A stretch of 5,485 bases of DNA, taken from the NCBI GenBank assembly GCA_947455385.1, contig CANGNR010000080.1, positions 1 through 5,485 on the forward strand, given 5' to 3'. Of this stretch, positions 1 through 4,989 are shown in pieces. The DNA is from Microbacteriaceae bacterium. GTDB lineage: Bacteria; Actinomycetota; Actinomycetes; Actinomycetales; Microbacteriaceae. Positions within the stretch are counted from its first letter, which is position 1. Each line of letters opens with the position of its first letter. The position numbers and the translations under genes were made by a program. The notes beneath the pieces are model-generated. The model did no database searches and was not told the origin of the DNA. It saw only the letters and a program-made list of their open reading frames with translations.

Positions 1-62
1 CCTTGCGTGAGCCAATCTTCATGGCCTAAGTCTAGGCAGGGTTCAGGTGCCTCGCGTTGCCC
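1..62. other. Left edge, no secure gene
   Basis: This stretch lies downstream of the small minus-strand gene. Two weak possibilities exist and they exclude each other. On the minus strand an ATG at 22 opens a frame to the window edge (MKIGSRK...) but has only a poor ribosome binding site. On the plus strand a frame open from the edge ends in TAA at 27-29 (LREPIFMA). A 5-bp inverted repeat (24-28 with 33-37, 4-base loop) could be a weak hairpin between genes, but no T-tract follows it. I cannot choose between these readings from the sequence alone. Confidence 0.2.
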
Positions 63-179
63 CTATTCGGTGCGCTTGTCTTTGGCCGCGGCCTTGGCCT
101 TCTTGTCGAGGCGCTTCTCTTTGAGGTTCTTGGCGGCAGCGGTTTTGCCGGAGTTCTTTTGCGGGGATTTCTCGGCCAT
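63..179 (-). CDS. Small Lys/Ala-rich basic protein (38 aa)
   Basis: The ATG at 179 is preceded by AAGGAGG (185-191) at a 5-base spacing, a near-perfect ribosome binding site, and the frame runs 38 codons to TAG at 63-65. The product starts MAEKSPQKNSGKT, carries the core KNLKEKRLDKKAK and ends AAKDKRTE. About a third of its residues are Lys or Arg, Ala is the next most frequent, and there is no Cys, Trp or membrane segment. It is probably soluble and helical or disordered, and could bind nucleic acid, though that is inference from charge only. From memory, short proteins with a SLKEKRAxKKAK core occur widely in Actinobacteria as uncharacterised proteins. It is divergent from the esterase gene, with 83 bases between the two starts. 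The function is unknown. It is easy to miss because it is so short. Confidence 0.78.
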   Translation of the reverse strand: MAEKSPQKNSGKTAAAKNLKEKRLDKKAKAAAKDKRTE

Positions 180-184
180 GATGG

Positions 185-191
185 CCTCCTT
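185..191 (-). promoter_or_regulatory. Ribosome binding site of the 38-aa protein
   Basis: The minus strand reads AAGGAGG, complementary to the 3' end of 16S rRNA, 5 bases before the ATG at 179. It is the strongest Shine-Dalgarno match in the window and is the main evidence that the short frame is translated. Confidence 0.75.
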
Positions 192-262
192 AAGTGGGCA
201 CAACGGCCCGTAAACCCAACCTTAGGCGAGAATGGATGCACGCGACGCCGAAAGGGGCAATG

Positions 263-1369
263 ATGCAGCCGGCCACCGAAGAACTCATTCGCAGCGCCCT
301 GCGCGGCATCGCCGAGGTCGGTCGCGGTGAGCACGGCCTCTCGCTGCACCGTTTGCCCGCTCGATTGGCGATGTATCACGACGTCGACCCACTGACCCAA
401 AAAGTCGCAGACACCTCCAACGGAGCCAGGTTGGCGCTGATTACCGCCGCAACCGAGATCACGCTCACCTATCGTTCGACTCGCGACGAAGACCCAGAGA
501 CCGGCTTTGTCTCACCCCCGAGCCGGGTGACGCTAACCTCTGGCGACCTGGTCGAGACAATTGGGCACAGCAACGGCAACCGTCGAATCTGGGATGCGCT
601 CGGCAATGACCGCGTTGAGCCAGGCGAAGACTCGGTGGCCAGGTTCGTGCTCGGCGAGGCCGAAGGCGAACGACTCGTGGACCTGTGGCTGCCGCACAAC
701 TGCAACATCGAGATCGTTGACTTAACCGCGGATGCCTCGCTGGCTGCTGCGCCGATAACGCATCCTCGCTGGGTTCACTACGGATCATCGATTAGCCACT
801 GCATGGAGGCCGACGAGCCGATTGGGGTTTGGCCCGTGGTTGCGGCGCGCAAGCTAGGGCTCGAACTCACGAGTCTTGGCCTGGCCGGTTCGGCGAACCT
901 CGAGCACTTTGCCGCCGAATACATCGCCAGCCTGCTCGCCGATCTCATCACGCTAAAGGTCGGAATCAACACGGTCAACGGCGGTCACATGCACAAACGC
1001 GTTTTCGTGCCTGCCGTGCATTCGTTCTTGGATGCGATTAGGGCAAAGCACCCGACCACCCCGATTGTGCTGATCTCGCCAATTTTCTGCGGTGCACACG
1101 AGCAGAATCCCGGGCCGTCGCGGCCGGGAGCCGATGGCAAGGTTCGCGGCTCGGAGTTTTCTGACCTCGATTGGATCGGCGAGCTGACGCTCGAGGGCAT
1201 CCGCGAGATTTTGCATTCTGTGGTCGAACGCCGAGGCGACGCAAACCTGCGCTATCTGAATGGTCTCGAGCTTTTTTCGAGCGAGGATGACGGCCTCATG
1301 CCCGACGGGCTGCACCCGAACGCCGAGGGCTATCGCCTGATTGGCGAGCGATTCGCTCGGCTTCTCTAG
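263..1369 (+). CDS. SGNH/GDSL-family hydrolase, SsfX3-like esterase
   Basis: A 368-residue probable acyl or carbohydrate esterase. The N-terminal part (about 1-165) is beta-rich and resembles the accessory sandwich domain of SsfX3-type enzymes (LHRLP, SNGARLALITAATEI, LPHNCNIEIVDL). The SGNH domain fills the rest. Block I is HYGSSISHC with the predicted nucleophile Ser176. Block II is GLAGSAN with Gly209. Block III is GINTVNGG with Gly234 and Asn236. Block V is PDGLHPN with Asp348 and His351. All four SGNH residues are present, so it should be active. The domain order fits the Lipase_GDSL_3 type. No signal peptide is seen, so it is probably cytoplasmic. Start: ATG 263 is 5 bases after AGGGG (253-257). 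ATG 260 (next to it), ATG 236 and GTG 194 are in-frame alternatives with poorer ribosome binding sites. It is followed 6 bases later by the DCC-family gene. The natural substrate cannot be read from the sequence. Confidence 0.88.
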   Translation: MQPATEELIRSALRGIAEVGRGEHGLSLHRLPARLAMYHDVDPLTQKVADTSNGARLALITAATEITLTYRSTRDEDPETGFVSPPSRVTLTSGDLVETIGHSNGNRRIWDALGNDRVEPGEDSVARFVLGEAEGERLVDLWLPHNCNIEIVDLTADASLAAAPITHPRWVHYGSSISHCMEADEPIGVWPVVAARKLGLELTSLGLAGSANLEHFAAEYIASLLADLITLKVGINTVNGGHMHKRVFVPAVHSFLDAIRAKHPTTPIVLISPIFCGAHEQNPGPSRPGADGKVRGSEFSDLDWIGELTLEGIREILHSVVERRGDANLRYLNGLELFSSEDDGLMPDGLHPNAEGYRLIGERFARLL

Positions 1370-1375
1370 GCACTG

Positions 1376-1753
1376 ATGGCTATTTTGATTTTCGACGGAG
1401 ACTGCGGCTTCTGCACTACGGCGGCTCGCTATGTGGAGCGAAAGTCAAAGACCAAGGTTCGAGCTCTGGCCTGGCAGCTGACCGAGTTGCACGGATTCCG
1501 ACTAACCGAGCAGCAGGCCCGCGAGCGAGTTTGGCTTGTCTTGGACGGCCGACGCTATGGCGGACACGAATGCTTTTGCATGCTGTTGCGCATTCAGCGC
1601 AAACCGTTGCTTACCTTCATCGGCTGGTTGTTCATGACCCCCGCCTTAGCTTGGGCTAGTCGCATCGGCTACTCGCTGGTCGCGCGATTCAGGCACCGAC
1701 TGCCGGGCGGCACACCCGCCTGCCAAATGCCAAACGCCAAACCCAACAAGTGA
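1376..1753 (+). CDS. DCC-family (DUF393) thiol-disulfide oxidoreductase-like protein
   Basis: A 125-residue protein beginning MAILIFDGDCGFC, the signature of the DCC/DUF393 family, with the putative redox pair Cys10 and Cys13. The middle contains GGHECFCMLLR (two further Cys), then a hydrophobic stretch (LLTFIGWLFMTPALAWA) and the family's C-terminal signature LPGGTPACQM. The length is normal for the family. Members are predicted to be thioredoxin-like thiol-disulfide proteins, but their partners are mostly unknown. The start lies 6 bases after the esterase stop with only a weak ribosome binding site, so translation is probably coupled to the esterase. The last codons after the family signature (encoding MPNAKPNK) lie in 7-bp repeats and a terminator-like stem, so the tail is probably not functionally constrained. 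Confidence 0.88.
   Translation: MAILIFDGDCGFCTTAARYVERKSKTKVRALAWQLTELHGFRLTEQQARERVWLVLDGRRYGGHECFCMLLRIQRKPLLTFIGWLFMTPALAWASRIGYSLVARFRHRLPGGTPACQMPNAKPNK
1722..1742 (+). repeat. Three tandem 7-bp units GCCAAA(T/C)
   Basis: Three consecutive heptamers, GCCAAAT, GCCAAAC and GCCAAAC, sit at the 3' end of the DCC-family gene. An inverted copy, GTTTGGC, lies at 1754-1760. The last unit and part of the second form the left arm of the terminator-like stem. The repeat may have arisen by slippage. Confidence 0.8.
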
Positions 1754-1763
1754 GTTTGGCGTT
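1733..1763. terminator. Inverted repeat between convergent genes, probable terminator
   Basis: AACGCCAAAC (1733-1742) pairs perfectly with GTTTGGCGTT (1754-1763), giving a 10-bp stem with an 11-base loop that contains the TGA stop of the DCC-family gene. On the plus strand a pyrimidine-rich CTTCTTCTTT follows at 1771-1780, and on the minus strand only TTT follows. The site lies between the convergent ends at 1753 and 1785, so it may serve both directions. The lack of a clean T-run next to the stem lowers certainty. Confidence 0.6.
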
Positions 1764-1784
1764 CGACGCACTTCTTCTTTGACG

Positions 1785-2276
1785 CTATTCGGCCTTGGCT
1801 CGCTTTGCCGAGATCACGCCGGTGTCGAATCCGGCGAGGTGCAGCCCGCCGTGGAATCGCGCGTGCTCGATCTTGATGCAGCGGTTCATCACCAACTGGA
1901 TGCCCAGCTTTTCGGCCAATGGAGGCAGGTCGTCGTTGCTGATACCTAGCTGAAGCCAGAAGGTCTTCGAGCCCAACTTTGCGGCCTCTTCGAGAATCGC
2001 CGGGGTGTCTGAAGGCTTGCGGAATACATCCACGATGTCTGGCACCTCAGGCAGGTCGGCGAGCGACTTATAGACGGGGTCGCCGAGCAGTTCGTCGATC
2101 ATTGGGTTCACGAAATAGACCTTGTAGTGGCTCGAGGTCTTTAGGTACGAAGCCACGAAGTACGAAGCGCGGGCCTTATTGTTCGAGGCGCCGACGATTG
2201 CGATTGACTGCGACTCCTGAAGAATGCGTAGGCGATCCTTGGCGCTTGGGCCCTCCCAGTTTGACTCGGCGCTCAT
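1785..2276 (-). CDS. CoA-binding Rossmann-fold protein (YccU-like)
   Basis: A 163-residue single-domain protein of the CoA_binding_2 (YccU-like) family. It has the Rossmann nucleotide loop SIAIVGAS (24-31), then VNP (56-58), DIVDVFR (80-86), WLQLGI (107-112) and the C-terminal signature VMNRCIKIEHARFHGG (129-144). The family usually reads MDRC at that last site; here Asp is replaced by Asn131, while Cys133 is kept. Family members bind CoA-like or nucleotide ligands, and no catalytic activity is established for this type. Start: ATG 2276 lies 5 bases after GGAGG (2282-2286) and overlaps the metY stop as ATGA. An upstream in-frame start at 2321 lies inside metY and is unlikely. It is co-transcribed with metY, so a role near methionine or sulfur metabolism is a reasonable guess only. 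Confidence 0.9.
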   Translation of the reverse strand: MSAESNWEGPSAKDRLRILQESQSIAIVGASNNKARASYFVASYLKTSSHYKVYFVNPMIDELLGDPVYKSLADLPEVPDIVDVFRKPSDTPAILEEAAKLGSKTFWLQLGISNDDLPPLAEKLGIQLVMNRCIKIEHARFHGGLHLAGFDTGVISAKRAKAE

Positions 2277-2291
2277 CGGGTCCTCCCAGTT
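2248..2291 (-). repeat. 14-bp imperfect direct repeat at the metY/CoA-binding junction
   Basis: On the minus strand AACTGGGAGGACCC (2291-2278) recurs 30 bases later as AACTGGGAGGGCCC (2261-2248), 13 of 14 bases identical. The first copy codes the end of MetY and supplies the ribosome binding site of the next gene. The second copy lies in the N-terminus of the CoA-binding protein and encodes NWEGP. The 30-base period keeps both copies in the same frame. Confidence 0.8.
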
Positions 2292-3571
2292 GCCTCGGTT
2301 AGTGCGTTGTCTAGATCCCAAATGATGTCTTCGACATCTTCGATGCCTACGCTGATGCGAACCAGGTCTTCTGGCACGCCAGCCTCGATCAGCTGCGCGC
2401 TGTTGAGCTGCTGGTGAGTGGTGCTAGCCGGGTGAATCACGAGCGACTTGGCATCGCCGATGTTGGCAAGGTGGCTGAGCAGGTTGAGCGAGTTGATGAA
2501 CTTCTCGCCCACCTTGCGGCCGCCCTCGATGCCAAACGCGAACACCGCGCCTGGGCCTTCTGGGGTGTACTTCTGCGAGAGCTTGAAGTCTGGGTGCGAC
2601 TTGAGCCCGGCATACGAGACCCACGAGATGCGCGGGTCGGCCTCGAGCCATTCAGCGACAGCCTTGGCGTTGGCAACGTGCTCACGCATGCGCGGGGCAA
2701 GGGTTTCGACGCCCTGAAGCAGTTGAAAGGCGCTGAATGGCGACAAGGCTGGGCCGATGTCGCGCAACTGCTCGGTGCGCAACTTGGTCAAGAACGAGTA
2801 CTCGCCAAAGTTGCCCCACCACTCGAGACCGCCGTATGCCGGAACCGGCTGAGTGAAGGTCGGAAACTTGCCCGAGTTCCAGTGGAAGTTACCTGCATCG
2901 ACGACGACACCGCCGAGGGTCGTGCCGTGGCCGCCCAAGAACTTGGTTGCCGAGTGAATCACGATGTCTGCGCCGAACTCGATCGGGCGGCAGAGGTATG
3001 GGGTAGCCGTGGTGGCATCTACGACCAGCGGAATGTGGTGCTTGTGCGCCAGCTCTGCCAAAGCCTCGATGTCTGAGACGTTATTCGAAGGGTTCGAAAT
3101 GAGCTCAACGAAGATCAACTTGGTGTTCTCTTGAATCGCTGCCTCGAAGTCGGCGATCGAGTCACCGGCGACGAAGGTGGTGTCAACACCGAAGCGACGC
3201 AGGGTTACGTCGAGTTGGGTCACGCTGCCGCCATAGAGACGCGAGGATGCCACGATGTGGTCGCCGGCCCCGGTGAGGGCTGCGAACACAATGAACTCTG
3301 CCGACTGACCGCTCGCGGTTGCAACTGCGCCGAGACCACCCTCGAGGCTTGCGATGCGCTCTTCGAACGCTGCCACGGTTGGGTTGCCGATGCGGCTATA
3401 GATGTTGCCGTACTTCTGCAGGGCAAAGAGATTAGCGGCATCCCTGGTGTTTTCAAAAACAAAGGATGTGGTCTGGTAGATCGGAACCGCGCGGGCACCT
3501 ACTGCCGAGTCTGGCACCGCACCGGCGTGCAGCGAACGGGTGCGAAACCCAAACTTGTGGTCTTTGGCCAA
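2273..3571 (-). CDS. metY: O-acetylhomoserine sulfhydrylase
   Basis: A 432-residue cytoplasmic PLP enzyme of the Cys/Met metabolism family. It is predicted to convert O-acetyl-L-homoserine and sulfide to homocysteine and acetate (direct sulfhydrylation in methionine synthesis). The start region GFRTRSLHAG is followed by VPIYQTTSFVF, YSRIGNPT and the family block ATASGQSAE. The PLP lysine is Lys210 in HSATKFLGGHGT. The MetY-type insertion HWNSGKFPTFTQP and the C-terminal VIHPASTTHQQL and VRISVGIED blocks are present, and the length is typical. Oddities: the pyridine-contacting Asp185 is kept but followed by Ala (VVDATTATPYL rather than the usual DNT), and the usual ETIGNP reads ELISNPSNN. Start: TTG 3571 has GGAGA 5 bases upstream and gives the usual N-terminus; a TTG at 3604 (443 aa) is the alternative. 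The stop overlaps the next ATG. O-acetylserine could be a side substrate. Confidence 0.93.
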   Translation of the reverse strand: MAKDHKFGFRTRSLHAGAVPDSAVGARAVPIYQTTSFVFENTRDAANLFALQKYGNIYSRIGNPTVAAFEERIASLEGGLGAVATASGQSAEFIVFAALTGAGDHIVASSRLYGGSVTQLDVTLRRFGVDTTFVAGDSIADFEAAIQENTKLIFVELISNPSNNVSDIEALAELAHKHHIPLVVDATTATPYLCRPIEFGADIVIHSATKFLGGHGTTLGGVVVDAGNFHWNSGKFPTFTQPVPAYGGLEWWGNFGEYSFLTKLRTEQLRDIGPALSPFSAFQLLQGVETLAPRMREHVANAKAVAEWLEADPRISWVSYAGLKSHPDFKLSQKYTPEGPGAVFAFGIEGGRKVGEKFINSLNLLSHLANIGDAKSLVIHPASTTHQQLNSAQLIEAGVPEDLVRISVGIEDVEDIIWDLDNALTEATGRTR

Positions 3572-3576
3572 GATTG

Positions 3577-3581
3577 TCTCC
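3577..3581 (-). promoter_or_regulatory. Ribosome binding site deciding the metY start
   Basis: The minus strand reads TTTGGAGACAATC directly before TTG 3571, placing GGAGA 5 bases from the start. The upstream TTG at 3604 has only AAAGG, located in the loop and stem of a predicted hairpin. This favours the shorter MetY. Confidence 0.55.
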
Positions 3582-3599
3582 AAATCAGGATGCCGTGAG

Positions 3600-3623
3600 G
3601 GCAAAAGCGCCTTTGGCGCTGCC
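3600..3623 (-). terminator. GC-rich hairpin with TTTT before metY (terminator or leader element)
   Basis: On the minus strand AGCGCC-AAA-GGCGCT (3620-3606) forms a 6-bp perfect stem with a 3-base loop, followed by a short T-run (TTTT, counting the last stem base) and then GCC, which can pair with the GGC just before the stem. It sits 60 bases after the stop of the 76-aa membrane protein and about 30 bases before the metY start. It could end the upstream transcript or act in the metY leader. The short U-run makes it a weak terminator. The 111 bases between the two genes hold no recognisable SAM riboswitch and no convincing promoter; TAAACT (3632-3627) is a possible -10 without a good -35. Confidence 0.45.
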
Positions 3624-3682
3624 TCTAGTTTATTTTGCGACGCCTAAGCGAGCGGCCCGGTTACCGTTTATTGAGCCGAAAA

Positions 3683-3913
3683 CTAGCTTGCCTGGCCATA
3701 CCAGGTGAGGCCAGCGAAGATGATTAGGGCTGCAGCCAACAGGTATGAAACCAGGGCCAAGACGATTCCGAGAATCTCGTTTTGCACTGCGTTTGCCTTG
3801 CCAGAGTCGACGTCTTGAATCGCCCTGCGAGCCCGCTTGGTGAGCAGCCAACCTGCGCCGAGCAGCGCGGCGGCGAAGGCTGCGGCAACCATGGCGATTT
3901 CTTGGGAGTTCAC
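3683..3913 (-). CDS. Small two-TM membrane protein, function unknown
   Basis: A 76-residue protein with two hydrophobic segments (about 7-25 and 47-69) joined by a charged loop containing KRARR and a short polar helix-like stretch (QDVDSGKANAVQNE). The basic loop predicts a cytoplasmic hairpin with both ends outside. Start: GTG 3913 has the purine-rich AGAGAG a few bases upstream; an internal ATG eight codons in would cut the first helix. I prefer this frame to the overlapping Arg-rich one (3630-3962) because it is consistently hydrophobic with clean membrane segments. It has 87 bases to the oxidoreductase stop and 111 to metY, all on the same strand. I do not recognise the family. Confidence 0.7.
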   Translation of the reverse strand: MNSQEIAMVAAAFAAALLGAGWLLTKRARRAIQDVDSGKANAVQNEILGIVLALVSYLLAAALIIFAGLTWYGQAS

Positions 3914-3928
3914 TTTTCTCTCTGCGAG

Positions 3929-3947
3929 TCAGGCTCGAACGGCCTGA
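3929..3947 (-). other. Small hairpin in the leader of the 76-aa protein
   Basis: TCAGGC (3929-3934) and GCCTGA (3942-3947) form a 6-bp stem with a 7-base loop in the 87-base gap between the oxidoreductase stop and the GTG at 3913. No T-run follows, so a terminator is not supported. It may be chance. The rest of the gap shows no clear promoter. Confidence 0.3.
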
Positions 3948-4000
3948 AGTGCAGGTTAACACTAGCCAAAATCGAGTCGACGAGAGCCCTTTTTGACTAA

Positions 4001-4984
4001 CTATTCACCGGGGTAACGCACGCCGATTTGGCGTCGGATTTCATCCATGATGCCCATGATTTCGACCGTCTCTGCCATCGGGATGAGTTCGGAATCTCGC
4101 AGGCCTGCGCTGAGCCGCTGCTCGAGGTCAAGCGCCTGAAACTGCATGCCGCGGCCGGCGAAGTCGCGCGCGGAATAGGTCTCGATTAGACCGCCACTGT
4201 CGTCGAACACCTCAAAGGTGGTCTGTTCGAACCAAGGGGTGGCAATCTCGATGCGCCCGCGCTCGCACTCGATTGTTGCCTCGACGCCCTTCTCTTCGAG
4301 CATGCTGTATTCAAACTTGGCCGTCGCGCCGCTTTCGTAGCCGAACTCGACGGTGGCGGCCAGATCGACGCCGAGCGAGTCGAGGGTTCCGCTCGCGCTG
4401 ATCGCGCTCGGCGCTCCAAAGACCATGTTGGCGAAGGCCACCGGATACACGCCGATGTCTAGCAGCGCCCCGGCACCCAACTCGGGCAGCCGCAGCCTCT
4501 CGCGAAGCTCGCCCTCAAACTTGCGGCTGAAGTCAACAACGAGTCGAGTCGGCCGCCCGATAAGGCCAGAGTCGAGAATCTCGGCAAGACGCAGGTGCAT
4601 TGGCAAGAAGCGAGTCCACATTGCCTCTTGAACGAACACCCCGGCGTCTACAGCCGCTTGCCGAACCTCTTCGGCCTGCATCGCATTCAGTGCAAACGAC
4701 TTTTCGACCAAAACGTGCTTTCCGGCCCGAATGGCAAGCAGCGCGTTATCGCGGTGCATCGCCTGCGGAGTCGCCACATAGATGATGTCGACTTCGGGGT
4801 CATCCACGATTTCTTGGTATGAGTCATAAGCCTTGGCCAGCCCGAGCTCGGTGGCGAAGGCCTGTGCTCGCGCCAAGTCTCGAGCGGCAACCGCTGTCAC
4901 AGCGATGCCAGCCCCGAGCATGTCAGAAACCATGGTGCGCGCGATTTTGCCCGCACCGATTACTGCCCAGCGATAGTCGCCCAT
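4001..4984 (-). CDS. Gfo/Idh/MocA-family NAD(P)-dependent oxidoreductase
   Basis: A 327-residue cytoplasmic dehydrogenase, predicted to oxidise or reduce a sugar, polyol or similar hydroxyl compound with NAD(P). The N-terminal Rossmann domain (about 1-120) has VIGAGKIA (Gly10, Gly12) and VATPQAMH, and ends with the catalytic HVLVEKSF (Glu94, Lys95). The family usually reads EKP; Ser96 replaces Pro. The C-terminal domain carries WTRFLP and LLDIGVYP with Asp176 and Tyr180. This Lys/Asp/Tyr arrangement resembles the dimeric dihydrodiol dehydrogenase branch (from memory). The length is normal. The ATG at 4984 is 5 bases after the DUF998 stop. The only purine-rich site, AAGGGG (5002-4997), is 12 bases away, so translational coupling is likely. 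The substrate cannot be named. Confidence 0.9.
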   Translation of the reverse strand: MGDYRWAVIGAGKIARTMVSDMLGAGIAVTAVAARDLARAQAFATELGLAKAYDSYQEIVDDPEVDIIYVATPQAMHRDNALLAIRAGKHVLVEKSFALNAMQAEEVRQAAVDAGVFVQEAMWTRFLPMHLRLAEILDSGLIGRPTRLVVDFSRKFEGELRERLRLPELGAGALLDIGVYPVAFANMVFGAPSAISASGTLDSLGVDLAATVEFGYESGATAKFEYSMLEEKGVEATIECERGRIEIATPWFEQTTFEVFDDSGGLIETYSARDFAGRGMQFQALDLEQRLSAGLRDSELIPMAETVEIMGIMDEIRRQIGVRYPGE

Positions 4985-4989
4985 CTCGG

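Noticed and set aside
30..62. Possible tRNA T-arm (GGGTTCAGG)
   Set aside because: No matching T-stem, acceptor stem or anticodon arm could be built around it.
194..262. Longer esterase N-terminus from GTG 194
   Set aside because: It would begin only 15 bases from the start of the divergent gene, has no ribosome binding site, and the added residues look like translated leader sequence.
32..400. Minus-strand open frame of 122 codons across the divergent region
   Set aside because: Arg/Pro-rich translation, overlaps both the 38-aa gene in another frame and the start of the esterase, and lacks any family motif.
2414..3076. Plus-strand open frame of 220 codons opposite metY
   Set aside because: It is antisense to a clearly conserved enzyme, shows no family motif, and has no ribosome binding site. 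Long antisense frames are common opposite GC-rich genes.
3131..3598. Plus-strand open frame of 155 codons opposite the metY N-terminus
   Set aside because: Same reason: antisense to conserved MetY sequence, with a composition that follows from the opposite strand.
3605..3682. SAM or other methionine-linked riboswitch ahead of metY
   Set aside because: Apart from the short hairpin I see no multi-helix aptamer pattern, and the space between genes is small.
3630..3962. Minus-strand 110-codon frame overlapping the 76-aa membrane protein
   Set aside because: Arg-rich, no domain, no ribosome binding site; the overlapping frame gives two clean membrane helices.
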